Shown here: positions 23,266 to 33,542 of the stretch, piece after piece
Layout of the letters: every line of letters starts with the position of its first letter
How positions within the stretch are numbered: position 1 is the first letter of the stretch
From: Dysgonamonadaceae bacterium
Lineage (GTDB): Bacteria > Bacteroidota > Bacteroidia > Bacteroidales > Azobacteroidaceae
Assembly (NCBI GenBank): GCA_031253625.1
Contig: JAIRVZ010000092.1
Coordinates: 1 to 64,000, forward strand
DNA length: 64,000 bases
Direction: 5' to 3'
The notes under the pieces: model-generated
Told to the model about the DNA's origin: nothing
The model's input: the letters and a program-made list of their open reading frames with translations, nothing else
Database searches by the model: none
Made by a program: the position numbers and the translations under genes

Positions 23266-23517
23266 TTATTTACCAGCGAGCACATTTGCGTGATTTGTGA
23301 GTTCTACCCACCACGTCGGGCTCATAGTAAAAGCATTACTTCCTGCTTCAAGCAAAAGGGGGTCGAATTCGACCCCTTTGAATTCAGGATTGTTTATTTT
23401 TTCCCAAAGTCCCAAAAACTCAATGGTAGTACGAATACGCAACTAATTTTTAACGACATCTTTCGGCTCAACGAGATTTTTACGTCTCGCAATGTCGGTT
23501 ATGCAGATATAATTCTG
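23266..23517 (-). pseudogene. KilA-N domain protein remnant
   Basis: Manual translation: QNYICITDIARRKNLVEPKDVVKN*LRIRTTIEFLGLWEKINNPEFKGVEFDPLLLEAGSNAFTMSPTWWVELTNHANVLAGK*. Confidence 0.8.
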
Positions 23518-23520
23518 TTT

Positions 23521-24087
23521 TTAAAGTTTTTGTTCTATCACTTTAGGGAAAAACTCATATTCCAGCGCATGTACTTTTTCTGCCACATCATCAGGCGTAT
23601 CGGTCGGTAAAACTTCGCATTGGGCTTGAAATATGATTTGCCCTTCGTCGTAGTTCTCATTGACGTAGTGAATGGTTATCCCCGATTCCTTTTCTTTGGC
23701 AACGACTACAGCCTCGTGCACATGAGAACCATACATGCCTTTTCCTCCGAATTTGGGTAAAAGCGCCGGATGGATATTGATAATTTTGTTGGGATATGCT
23801 TGCAATAAATTTTCCGGGACTTTCAGAAGGAATCCGGCTAAAATGATGAAATCGATTGACTGTTCTTTTAAGAACTCCAATACTTTTCCGCTTTCAAAAT
23901 CGGATTTCTTGAATGTATAAGAAGAAACTCCCAAGTTTTTAGCACGTTCATGCACATAGGCATCTTCCTTATTACTTATAATCACCGGAAAACAAACATC
24001 TTTATTGTTTTTAGAGCGAAAATACCTGATGATATTTTCTGCGTTTGAGCCTGAACCTGAAGCCAAAATAGCAACACTTTTCTTCAT
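23521..24087 (-). CDS. purN: phosphoribosylglycinamide formyltransferase
   Basis: VAILASGSGSNAENII; INIHPALLPKFGGKGMYG. Confidence 0.96.
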   Translation of the reverse strand: MKKSVAILASGSGSNAENIIRYFRSKNNKDVCFPVIISNKEDAYVHERAKNLGVSSYTFKKSDFESGKVLEFLKEQSIDFIILAGFLLKVPENLLQAYPNKIINIHPALLPKFGGKGMYGSHVHEAVVVAKEKESGITIHYVNENYDEGQIIFQAQCEVLPTDTPDDVAEKVHALEYEFFPKVIEQKL

Positions 24088-24229
24088 TTTTTTACATTTT
24101 TAATGCACAATTTTCATCTTTATGTGCAATTTTTTCTTAAAATCTTTTCTTATTTCAATAATAATGCTTTCCTTTGCAGTGCAAAAATAGAAACTTATTC
24201 TTTATTTTACTAACTAAAAATTAAAAGTT

Positions 24230-24466
24230 ATGTCTGACATTGCATCAAGAGTAAAAGCTATCATCGTTGATAAACTTAGCGTAGAAGAATCTGAAGTAAC
24301 TAACGAAGCAAGCTTTACTAATGACTTGGGAGCTGATTCTTTAGACACAGTTGAATTGATTATGGAATTCGAAAAAGAATTCGGAATTTCTATTCCAGAT
24401 GATCAAGCCGAAAAAATCGGAACTGTAGGTAACGCAATCGCTTATATCGAAGCTAACGCTAAGTAA
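24230..24466 (+). CDS. acpP: acyl carrier protein
   Basis: [22 protein letters not shown]. Confidence 0.98.
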   Translation: MSDIASRVKAIIVDKLSVEESEVTNEASFTNDLGADSLDTVELIMEFEKEFGISIPDDQAEKIGTVGNAIAYIEANAK

Positions 24467-24488
24467 GTAAATCTCTTATTTTACCTTT

Positions 24489-25751
24489 ATGGAATTAAAA
24501 AGAGTAGTTGTAACGGGTCTGGGAGCCATTACTCCTCTGGGAAATGACGTGGAATCCACATGGAATGCCATGCTCGAAGGAAAAAGTGGGGCCGGACCCA
24601 TTACTTTATTTGATGCATCGAAATTTAAAACACAATTCGCGTGTGAAGTGAAAGGATTTGATCCTTCTACCTATTTCGACCGCAAAGAATTGAAAAAATT
24701 CGATAGATACTCGCTATTCGCAGTAGCTTCGGCAAAAGAAGCTATCGAAGATGCCAATTTTGACATGGAAAAAGAAGACAAAGACAGAATTGGTGTAATA
24801 TTTTCTTCCGGAATTGGTGGTATCGGTACATTTGAACAAGAAGTGGGTAATTATTACCTGCACGAAGAAATAGGACCTAAAATCAATCCGTTTTTTATCC
24901 CGAAAATGATCAGCGATATCGCTGCCGGTCATATTTCGATGATGTACGGTTTCAGGGGTCCCAATTTTGGTACGGTTTCGGCTTGCGCTTCATCTACTAA
25001 CGGAATTATTACAGGTTTCGACTTGATCCGCTTGGGAAAAGCCAACGCTGTTATAACCGGAGGAGCCGAAGCGGCAATTACTCCTGCCGGAATAGGCGGA
25101 TTCAATGCTTTGACTGCTTTGTCTACAAGAAACGATTCTCCGGAAACAGCTTCTCGCCCATTCAGCAAAAGTCGCGATGGCTTTGTAATGGGAGAAGGAG
25201 GTGTTTGTATTGTTCTCGAAGAAATGGAACATGCTTTAGCTCGTGGAGCTAAAATCTATGCCGAAGTAGTCGGAGGCGGAATGTCGGCCGATGCTTATCA
25301 CCTCACAGCCTCTCATCCAGAAGGATTAGGTGCTATGTTGGTCATGCGCAACGCATTGGAAGATGCCGGAATGAAACCCGAAGAAATCGACTATATCAAC
25401 GTGCATGGAACTTCTACTCCGGTAGGCGACCCATCCGAATGTAAGGCTATCAAGGAAGTATTTGGAGAACATGCCTACGATCTCAATATCAGTTCAACTA
25501 AATCCATGACCGGACACATGTTGGGTGCAGCAGGAGCAGTTGAAGGAATGGCTTGTATTTTGGCTGTTCAAAACAATGTTGTTCCTCCTACAATTAATCA
25601 CGAAGAAGGAGACGACGATCCAGAAATTGATAACAAACTCAATTTTACTTTCAACAAAGCGCAAAAGCGTAAAGTAGATGCTGCTCTTTCCAATACATTT
25701 GGATTTGGTGGGCATAATGCTTGTGTAATTGTCAAAAAATTTACAAAGTAA
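24489..25751 (+). CDS. fabF: beta-ketoacyl-ACP synthase II
   Basis: VVVTGLGAITPLGNDVESTW; SACASSTNGI. Confidence 0.98.
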   Translation: MELKRVVVTGLGAITPLGNDVESTWNAMLEGKSGAGPITLFDASKFKTQFACEVKGFDPSTYFDRKELKKFDRYSLFAVASAKEAIEDANFDMEKEDKDRIGVIFSSGIGGIGTFEQEVGNYYLHEEIGPKINPFFIPKMISDIAAGHISMMYGFRGPNFGTVSACASSTNGIITGFDLIRLGKANAVITGGAEAAITPAGIGGFNALTALSTRNDSPETASRPFSKSRDGFVMGEGGVCIVLEEMEHALARGAKIYAEVVGGGMSADAYHLTASHPEGLGAMLVMRNALEDAGMKPEEIDYINVHGTSTPVGDPSECKAIKEVFGEHAYDLNISSTKSMTGHMLGAAGAVEGMACILAVQNNVVPPTINHEEGDDDPEIDNKLNFTFNKAQKRKVDAALSNTFGFGGHNACVIVKKFTK

Positions 25752-25757
25752 ATTTTA

Positions 25758-26606
25758 TTGATTTACGATTTAATGTTCAAAATAACACTTAATAAAATAA
25801 GGCTCTTTCGAAACAAGAAGAAAGGGTCTTATTTTGTTTTCTACAAAATCTTAGGCTTTTTCCCCGGAGATATCCGGTTCTACGAAGAGGCACTGCGACA
25901 CAAATCATGCCGAGAAACCGAATCCGGAAAGTGTATCAATAACGAACGATTGGAGTTTTTAGGTGATGCGATCTTGGATGCAGTCGTAGCTGATATTGTT
26001 TTTAAAAAATTCAAGCACAAAAGCGAAGGATTTTTAACCACTACTCGCTCGAAAATCGTACAACGCGAATCTTTGGATTATATCGCCACTGAGCTTGGTC
26101 TTCATAAACTTATCATATCTTCAACTCGAATCAATACACAAAAAAGTCATATCTTGGGAAATGCTTTTGAGGCATTAATAGGTGCGATATACTTGGATAA
26201 AGGCTACAAAACAACCTATAAATTTATCGAAACCCAAATCATAGAGCGTTATCTTAATATTGAAAAATTAGCGAAGAAAGAGATTAATTTCAAATCCAAA
26301 CTACTCGAATGGAGCCAAAAATACAGAGTGGAGTTAGAGTTTGAGTTAATCGAAAGTTTCAAAGACGCAGATTATTACCCAATATTCCAAACACAGGTAA
26401 AATTGAACGGATTATTAGCCGGTGTTGGAATTGGCAACTCAAAAAAAGCGGCTCATCAAGTCGCTTCCGAAATGGCTTTGAAAAAATTACGGAAAGAACA
26501 CGATTTTGCCGAAAAAGTAAAAGCCAAAAGCCGTAAAGCAGAATCACATTTTCTTCCCGCGATTATTTTCCCTGAATTTTTCCCTTTTCTTCAGGACAAA
26601 ATATAA
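25758..26606 (+). CDS. rnc: ribonuclease III
   Basis: NNERLEFLGDAILDAVVADIVFKKF; dsRBD at the C-terminus. Confidence 0.95.
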   Translation: MIYDLMFKITLNKIRLFRNKKKGSYFVFYKILGFFPGDIRFYEEALRHKSCRETESGKCINNERLEFLGDAILDAVVADIVFKKFKHKSEGFLTTTRSKIVQRESLDYIATELGLHKLIISSTRINTQKSHILGNAFEALIGAIYLDKGYKTTYKFIETQIIERYLNIEKLAKKEINFKSKLLEWSQKYRVELEFELIESFKDADYYPIFQTQVKLNGLLAGVGIGNSKKAAHQVASEMALKKLRKEHDFAEKVKAKSRKAESHFLPAIIFPEFFPFLQDKI

Positions 26607-26777
26607 AACAACAATACAAACTAACGTAACGACAATGGTAGTAATCCATTGCGTATAGGTTACTTGGGGCATTCGTTCGGGAAATGCATAAATGGCAATA
26701 GCGATTAAGTATAATAACAAGGCGGCAGGAAGTCCTATTGATCTTTTAATTTTCATAAACATAATAATTAACAGCAC
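26544..26777 (-). CDS. small two-TM membrane protein
   Basis: Hydrophobic profile; overlaps the 3' end of rnc. Confidence 0.5.
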   Translation of the reverse strand: MLLIIMFMKIKRSIGLPAALLLYLIAIAIYAFPERMPQVTYTQWITTIVVTLVCIVVLYFVLKKREKFRENNRGKKM

Positions 26778-26835
26778 TCAAAGGTAATCAAATATTTCAC
26801 TTACCTTTGTAGTCGAATTGTATTTTATCCATAAA

Positions 26836-27945
26836 ATGAACATTGCAGCCTTAGTTTCAGGAGGAGTCGACAGTTCTGTCGTTGTTCACCAGCTTAAAGA
26901 AGCGGGGTACGATCCGACTATTTTCTATATCAAAATAGGGATGGAGGATGAACACGGATATATTGATTGCCCTTCGGAAGAAGATATTGAGATTACAACT
27001 TACATTGCCAAAAAATATGGTTGCCGTATGGAAGTCGTGTCGTTGCACGAAGAATATTGGGAAAATGTAGTGAATTATACGATTGATGCTGTTAAACGTG
27101 GCTTGACTCCCAATCCCGATATGATGTGTAACAAACTGATTAAATTTGGTTGCTTTGAGCAAAAATGGGGACACGCCTTTGATAAAATTGCAACCGGACA
27201 TTATGCGAATACGACTGATATAAACGAGAAAACATGGCTTTCGACTGCTGCCGATAAAGTAAAAGACCAAACTTATTTTTTGGGACAAGTCAATTACCTG
27301 CAAGTTTCTAAACTGATGTTTCCCATCGGACATTTGCAAAAGAGCGAAGTCCGGGAAATCGCTGCCCGTGAAGGCTTACCCAGCGCACAACGCAAAGACA
27401 GTCAGGGCATTTGTTTCCTTGGAAAAATCAACTACAACGATTTCATCAAAAGATATTTAGGTGAACGTCCCGGAAAGATTGTCGAATTTGAAACCGGCAA
27501 AGTGGTGGGCAAACACAAGGGATATTGGTTTCACACCATCGGACAACGCAAGGGCTTGGGGTTGAGTGGAGGGCCTTGGTTCGTGATTAAAAAAGACATC
27601 CATCGCAATATCGTGTATGTTTCAAACGGATATGACCCCGAAACACAATACGGCAAGGTCGTTAATTTGCAGGGATTTCAATTTATTACCGAAGATATTT
27701 GGAGTGAATTTGACGGAGAAAAACAAATTGCTTTCAAAATTCGCCATACACCCGACTTTACATTCGGAACAATCAAAAAGATAGGCGACTTGTATAGAAT
27801 CGATTCCGAAGATAAGATTCAGGGAATTGCATCGGGACAATTCGCTGTAATTTATGATACGAAATGTAATTTATGTATTGGTAGCGGAATGATTATCGAT
27901 ACCACTCCGAATACATCAGATAATTCTTCGCAATCTTTTGATTGA
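26836..27945 (+). CDS. mnmA: tRNA-specific 2-thiouridylase
   Basis: [34 protein letters not shown]. Confidence 0.96.
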   Translation: MNIAALVSGGVDSSVVVHQLKEAGYDPTIFYIKIGMEDEHGYIDCPSEEDIEITTYIAKKYGCRMEVVSLHEEYWENVVNYTIDAVKRGLTPNPDMMCNKLIKFGCFEQKWGHAFDKIATGHYANTTDINEKTWLSTAADKVKDQTYFLGQVNYLQVSKLMFPIGHLQKSEVREIAAREGLPSAQRKDSQGICFLGKINYNDFIKRYLGERPGKIVEFETGKVVGKHKGYWFHTIGQRKGLGLSGGPWFVIKKDIHRNIVYVSNGYDPETQYGKVVNLQGFQFITEDIWSEFDGEKQIAFKIRHTPDFTFGTIKKIGDLYRIDSEDKIQGIASGQFAVIYDTKCNLCIGSGMIIDTTPNTSDNSSQSFD

Positions 27946-28405
27946 TTTCTTTCGATTGTTCAGGATCGACTTTTTTAACGAATTTGGCGGGCACTCCGGC
28001 ATAAATAGAACCTGCCTCTACTTGTGTGCCACTCAATACGACAGAGCCGGCAGCAATGATAGCTCCTTCACCTATTACAGCATGATCTAACACCACAGAG
28101 CCTATTCCAATCAATGCGCCATTTTCGATTTTAGCGCCATGTATGGTTACATTATGACCGATAGAAACATCATCTCCGATAATCGCTACCGATTTTTCGT
28201 ATAATGTATGTACAACGCTTCCGTCTTGAATATTCACACGATCGCCGATTCTAATGGAGTTAACATCTCCCCTCAACACCACACCATACCAAATGCTGCA
28301 ATCATCGCCAATGATTACATCACCGATAATTGCAGCATTTTCAGCTAAAAAAACATTTTTCCCTATTTGAGGAGTAAATCCTCTGACTGATCTAATTAGC
28401 GCCAT
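27893..28405 (-). CDS. gamma carbonic anhydrase family protein
   Basis: Hexapeptide repeats; [34 protein letters not shown]. Confidence 0.93.
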   Translation of the reverse strand: MALIRSVRGFTPQIGKNVFLAENAAIIGDVIIGDDCSIWYGVVLRGDVNSIRIGDRVNIQDGSVVHTLYEKSVAIIGDDVSIGHNVTIHGAKIENGALIGIGSVVLDHAVIGEGAIIAAGSVVLSGTQVEAGSIYAGVPAKFVKKVDPEQSKEINQKIAKNYLMYSEWYR

Positions 28406-28455
28406 TATTTGAACAAAAATATAAATACGCTACAAAGGTATATAAACTTTCGTAT

Positions 28456-28854
28456 TTATTTATTTTCTTCCGGACTTGCCGGTGTAATCACATTGCCTTT
28501 GACGCGTAAGACAATAACATTGGGCGTACCATTAGATGTTACCGTCAATGATTTGTCGAACATCCCTCTTGATGCAGCATTGTAGGTTGCACTTACATAG
28601 CCTTTTTTCCCCGGCTTTATAGGTTCCTTAGTCCAACCTGAAGACGTACAACCACAGGACGCGCGTACACTTTCAATTACCAACACTTCTTTCCCCGTGT
28701 TTTTGAATTCGAATGAATAAGTTTGGGGAGTTCCCTGAACTATTTCTCCAAAATCATGTGTTGTTTTGTTAAATACAATTGTTGAATCTTTTTGTTGCGC
28801 TTGAGCAACTGCCAATACCATAAGAGCTACAGCTAAAAATAAAATCCTTTTCAT
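28456..28854 (-). CDS. DUF1573 domain protein
   Basis: THDFGEIVQGTPQTYSFEFKNTGKEVLVIESVRASCGCT. Confidence 0.95.
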   Translation of the reverse strand: MKRILFLAVALMVLAVAQAQQKDSTIVFNKTTHDFGEIVQGTPQTYSFEFKNTGKEVLVIESVRASCGCTSSGWTKEPIKPGKKGYVSATYNAASRGMFDKSLTVTSNGTPNVIVLRVKGNVITPASPEENK

Positions 28855-29051
28855 AAGACATTTTTTTTAAGTTTATATTTCGATGCAAAGTTCTTATCAA
28901 AATCTTTATCCTGCAAGATTCTTTCTACAAATGTTGGTAGAATAAATCTCAAATTTTATATTGGATAGTCAAAACAATGTTAAAAAAAACAGAGATAATA
29001 ATTTGACGTTTAATTTTCGGCAATAAAAGATAAAGATATTATATTTGTAGT

Positions 29052-30083
29052 ATGTTTTTACAAAAAAAATCCATCATATTCTTTCACCTTCCTTTGACCG
29101 GAATGTTTTTACTGTTAATTATGCAGTCTATCTGGCTGTATAGCAGTTATCAATTGGCATACAAACAATTTACTGCCGATATAGAAAGAGCATTTAAAGA
29201 TGCTCGTGAAAAAGAACAAACTTATCGTATTCCCATACACGATATTGTGGATCCGGGCGCTGTAACTATCGAAAGTTGCGGTACTGAAGAAATATTGATC
29301 ATCCGTAAATGTACATCAGATACAATTATTTATGATAATCTTTCAGGGATCTCTTTAGAAACATTCATCAATCAAGCCTTTTCTAAATTGCGGGAGGATA
29401 TTGTACCCTTGAATATTCATTGTTTGGCCGATTTGTTTGCCGGAGCACTTCATGATAAAAACATGCCGGTCACCTTTGTTATTGAGCGGTTTAACAAAAC
29501 GAGCGGTGAAGTATTTGAACATTCAGACTTGCAAATAACAAGTAAAGCGACTTATGTATTTTTTTCCGACATTTCGAAAACTGAAGCGTTTCGGGTAACC
29601 TTACATTTTTCTCCGGCAATCGTGTTTCGGCAAATAAGCGGTACGGTTTTCAGTACTTTCTGTATATTAATTGCTGTTATGTTATGTTTCGGAGTTATAT
29701 TATATTCCGTCAACCATACGGGAAAACAAAAAAAATCTTCCTCTTTCACAATCGCTCAAAATGAAAACAGTACTCCTATACAAAACAAAATATTCCAAAT
29801 CGGCAAATACGTTTTTGACCCTGATAAAAACGAATTACAATACTGCGATGAAATCATTCAACTTAACAAGAAAGAAAATGCAATTTTATTGGCATTATGT
29901 TCCCGGCAAGGCAGTATGGTAGAAAGGAATTCTTTATTGATTGACAATTGGGGAGATAACGGGATTATTTATTCCCGCAGCTTAGATACTTATATTACTA
30001 CATTGCGCAAATATCTGAAACAAGATTCTTCAATACAAATTGTAACAGTTAAAGGTGTAGGATATAAGCTTGCAGTCAATTGA
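29052..30083 (+). CDS. membrane-tethered winged-helix (OmpR/PhoB-type) regulator
   Basis: N-terminal TM, periplasmic segment, second TM, then wHTH IQLNKKENAILLALCSRQGSMVERNSLL...LDTYITTLRKYLKQD...VKGVGYKL. Confidence 0.8.
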   Translation: MFLQKKSIIFFHLPLTGMFLLLIMQSIWLYSSYQLAYKQFTADIERAFKDAREKEQTYRIPIHDIVDPGAVTIESCGTEEILIIRKCTSDTIIYDNLSGISLETFINQAFSKLREDIVPLNIHCLADLFAGALHDKNMPVTFVIERFNKTSGEVFEHSDLQITSKATYVFFSDISKTEAFRVTLHFSPAIVFRQISGTVFSTFCILIAVMLCFGVILYSVNHTGKQKKSSSFTIAQNENSTPIQNKIFQIGKYVFDPDKNELQYCDEIIQLNKKENAILLALCSRQGSMVERNSLLIDNWGDNGIIYSRSLDTYITTLRKYLKQDSSIQIVTVKGVGYKLAVN

Positions 30084-30126
30084 GGTTAGGTTTCTCACTA
30101 CGTTCGAAATGACGTCGCAACAGATT

Positions 30127-30166
30127 AAAAAGAGGCTGTCTAAAAAGTTAGGCAGCCTCTTTTTAA
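30127..30166. terminator. Intrinsic terminator hairpin
   Basis: AAAAAGAGGCTGTCTAA ... TTAGGCAGCCTCTTTTT. Confidence 0.85.
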
Positions 30167-30181
30167 AACTACGAAAAAAGT

Positions 30182-31012
30182 TTATTTCATTGCTTTTACT
30201 GCTTTGCCATCACTCATCATCATGATGTAAGCACCTTTTTCAGGAGCAGCAGAAAGTTTTCTACCTAAAATGTCGAAATAAACACCGGTAGGAGTAGCAT
30301 CACCAACTTTGATAGCTTTATCACTTGATGGCGGCCAAAGATCATCTGGTGCTTTCCAGTTTACAAGTTGATTGCCTTCGCTGTCTTCAACAATAATTTG
30401 CAGCATGTAGAAAGCATTCCAACCGCCACCACCGCGGATACCAAGGCTACCTATATTATCACCGGGTGCATTGTCTTCCATTTTAAAGTTAACAACATGA
30501 GTATATACTCCGTCCAACTTATAACCTGTGTTGAAGAAATTAGCGGAAACACCTGCAGCAGGGATATTACCAGCTTCGGATACATCAATTGAGAATCTAC
30601 CGTGACCATTGCCACCGGTGCCATCGGTGGGATCACCGGGAGTACCTGCACCATTTACACCTTCACCAAACATACCGGCTACGAAAGGTTCGCCCCAGTT
30701 CGATCCATAGCCGTTGCTTGAAATCCAACGAACGCGCATTTGATTACCTGCACCGGTTGCCAAAAATGTGAATCTCAATGTGTATTCTCCATCTTTCACC
30801 GGAGTAAAAGCTGTAACATCATCATCATTTTGTGAAAATGGCCACACGCTGAAGTCGGCACCCAACATAATGTTTGCTCCGAACCAACCTGGGAGGTAGT
30901 TTTCATCATAAACATACACACCTTCAACTTCATCCGAAGGTTCCAAAAGAATTTGTGCAAAAGCACCAAAGCTCATAACAAGAGCTGCTAAAATAAGTAC
31001 AGTTTTTTTCAT
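30182..31012 (-). CDS. secreted protein with Bacteroidales-type C-terminal tail
   Basis: Signal peptide; TGVYFDILGRKLSAAPEKGAYIMMMSDGKAVKAMK. Confidence 0.7.
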   Translation of the reverse strand: MKKTVLILAALVMSFGAFAQILLEPSDEVEGVYVYDENYLPGWFGANIMLGADFSVWPFSQNDDDVTAFTPVKDGEYTLRFTFLATGAGNQMRVRWISSNGYGSNWGEPFVAGMFGEGVNGAGTPGDPTDGTGGNGHGRFSIDVSEAGNIPAAGVSANFFNTGYKLDGVYTHVVNFKMEDNAPGDNIGSLGIRGGGGWNAFYMLQIIVEDSEGNQLVNWKAPDDLWPPSSDKAIKVGDATPTGVYFDILGRKLSAAPEKGAYIMMMSDGKAVKAMK

Positions 31013-31156
31013 GACTAAAAAAAATTTTAATAATTAATAAAAATTAAGTTTTAAATTATCGCTACAAATGTACATAGACTATACTGAAAAAACAAATAAC
31101 CTTTGAGTAATTTTTTTCGTTTTTGTAACTAACATTTTCAAGAATGTTACAATTAT

Positions 31157-31185
31157 GTGAGTTCTCTCTTTTCGAGAGAACTCAC
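31157..31185. terminator. Hairpin (12-bp perfect stem) 3' of the EF-G paralog
   Basis: GTGAGTTCTCTC TTTTC GAGAGAACTCAC; no strong T-tract. Confidence 0.5.
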
Positions 31186-31220
31186 TGACGCATCTTGAGA
31201 TTCCTCACTACGTTCGGAAC

Positions 31221-33383
31221 TTAGTCTTTCTCAGCCTCTTTTTGAGCCTCGTATTCTTTCAACAGTTTGTCTTGAACATCTGTCGGAACGAGTTCGTAAG
31301 CTGCGAATTTCATATTGAAAGAGGCACGACCTCCGGTAAGAGAACTCAAAGAAGTCGAGTAGTTACTCATTTCTTTCAAAGGAACCTTAGCCATCAGTTT
31401 TTCGTAACCTTTTTCAGACGACATACCCATAATCATGGCGCGACGACCTTGCAAGTCACCCATCACGTCTCCCATATAATCGGCAGGAAGTGATACTTCA
31501 ACATCGTAAATCGGCTCCAATACTTTAGGACCTGCATTTTTGAATGCTTCGCTGAATGCGTTACGTCCGGCCAACATGAATGAGATTTCGTTTGAGTCTA
31601 CCGGGTGCATTTTACCGTCGTAGACGATTACACGCACGTCGCGAGCATAAGAACCGGTCAAAGGACCTTGCTCTATACGTCCCATGATACCTTTCAATAT
31701 GGCAGGTAAGAAACGGGCATCGATAGAACCTCCTACGATACTGTTCACGAATACAAGTTTTCCGCCCCAATCGAGGTTAATTTCTTGTACATCACGTGCT
31801 TGTATTTTGAATTCTTGTCCGTTGAATCTGTATATTTCTGGCATCGGCATACCTTCTTGGTAAGGCTCAACGATTAAGTGAACTTCACCGAATTGTCCGG
31901 CACCACCTGATTGTTTTTTGTGGCGATAATCTGCACGAGCAGCTTTTGTGATGGTTTCCCGGTAAGGAATCTTCGGTTCGAGGAATTCGATAAGCAGTTT
32001 ATCGTTATTTTCAATTCTCCATTTCAACGTTTTGAGGTGGAATTCTCCTTGTCCCGAAACAATCATTTGTTTCAACTCTTTCGATTGTTCTACGAGCCAT
32101 GTTGGGTCTTCGGCACGCATACGGGTAAGGATTTCACTCAATTTTTCAGCGTCAGCCTCGTTGGCGGCTTTAATAGCTCTGCGGTATTTCGGATTCGGGT
32201 ATTTGATAAAATCAAATTTATTATCCACGCTTTTTCCATTCAAAGTGTGACCTGTGTTCACATCTTTCAATTTAACAGTTGCACCTATATCTCCGGCTTT
32301 CAGTTCTTCGACTTCCATACGGTTTTGTCCGGCAACCACAAATAATTGAGAAATACGTTCTTTCGAACCTCTGTCTTCATTCAACATATCATCTCCCGAT
32401 TTAACGGTTCCCGACATTACTTTGAAATAAGAAACGCGACCGATATGAGGTTCTACGGTTGTTTTGAATATAAACATGCTTGTCGGTGCACTTGAATCCG
32501 GTTTGATTTCTTTTCCTTCGGTATTTTTGTAAGGTTCCATTTTGCAAATGCAAGGAACAATATCTCCAAGAACTCCTAATGCACGGTCTACACCCATGTT
32601 GTGTCCTGCGCTTACGCACAATACCGGGAATATGCCTCTCTCAACTAAGCCTTTACTAATACCTTCACGCATTTCTTCTTCGGTAAGAGAGCCATCGTTG
32701 AAGAATTTTTCCATCAAAGCCTCATCGCTTTCTGCAGCAGCTTCTATCAATGCTTGTTGGTATTCTTCCGCTTTAGCCTGTTCTCCTGCCGGGATGTCAA
32801 GTACTTCGGCAGTTCCACCTTCAGATTTCCACTTGTACATTTTCATTGCCAATACATCAATAACAGCATTGAAAGCTGCTCCGGTAGCAACAGGATATTG
32901 GATAGGCACTACTTTCGTACCAAAAGTTTCTTTTAATTGAGTTACAACATTATCGTAGTCACACTTGTCATGTTCAAGTTGGTTAATCATAAAGATTACC
33001 GGCTTGTTGAATTGTTCGGCATACCGGAACATATTGATAGTACCTACTTCAATTCCATACTGTCCATTGATAAGCATAAGGGAAGTATCGGTAACATTCA
33101 TTGCCGAAACAGCGCCGCCGACAAAGTCGTCCGAACCCGGACAGTCAATAAAATTGAGCTTGCGTCCTTTCCACTCTACGCTGAAAATGGTTGAAAACAC
33201 CGAATAACCATACTCTTTTTCTACCGGAAAATAGTCGCTAACTGTGTTTCCGTTATCTACACTTCCTCTGCGTTTTATGATCCCACCCTCGAAAAGCATT
33301 GCTTCCGCGAGAGTGGTTTTCCCTGAGCCGGAACTACCGATAATAGCGATGTTCCTAATTTCATCTGTTTGATAAACTTTCAT
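31221..33383 (-). CDS. elongation factor G-like protein (EF-G paralog)
   Basis: IIGSSGSGKTTLAEAMLF; FIDCPGSDDFVGG; EF-G domains IV-V. Confidence 0.92.
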   Translation of the reverse strand: MKVYQTDEIRNIAIIGSSGSGKTTLAEAMLFEGGIIKRRGSVDNGNTVSDYFPVEKEYGYSVFSTIFSVEWKGRKLNFIDCPGSDDFVGGAVSAMNVTDTSLMLINGQYGIEVGTINMFRYAEQFNKPVIFMINQLEHDKCDYDNVVTQLKETFGTKVVPIQYPVATGAAFNAVIDVLAMKMYKWKSEGGTAEVLDIPAGEQAKAEEYQQALIEAAAESDEALMEKFFNDGSLTEEEMREGISKGLVERGIFPVLCVSAGHNMGVDRALGVLGDIVPCICKMEPYKNTEGKEIKPDSSAPTSMFIFKTTVEPHIGRVSYFKVMSGTVKSGDDMLNEDRGSKERISQLFVVAGQNRMEVEELKAGDIGATVKLKDVNTGHTLNGKSVDNKFDFIKYPNPKYRRAIKAANEADAEKLSEILTRMRAEDPTWLVEQSKELKQMIVSGQGEFHLKTLKWRIENNDKLLIEFLEPKIPYRETITKAARADYRHKKQSGGAGQFGEVHLIVEPYQEGMPMPEIYRFNGQEFKIQARDVQEINLDWGGKLVFVNSIVGGSIDARFLPAILKGIMGRIEQGPLTGSYARDVRVIVYDGKMHPVDSNEISFMLAGRNAFSEAFKNAGPKVLEPIYDVEVSLPADYMGDVMGDLQGRRAMIMGMSSEKGYEKLMAKVPLKEMSNYSTSLSSLTGGRASFNMKFAAYELVPTDVQDKLLKEYEAQKEAEKD

Positions 33384-33542
33384 TGATATTTATATTTAAA
33401 ATTAATAATTTATAAAAGTGCCGCGCAAGATAGGAATAATTGTTTTAAAAAGCAATTTTGCATATTATATTATTAAACATACATTAGGATAAATCTAAAA
33501 AAAATCTTACCTTAGCAGTTGATAAACTAACTTATCGACACA

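Noticed and set aside
23164-23610. 148-aa + strand ORF
   Set aside because: It is the antisense shadow of the KilA-N remnant and the purN 3' end.
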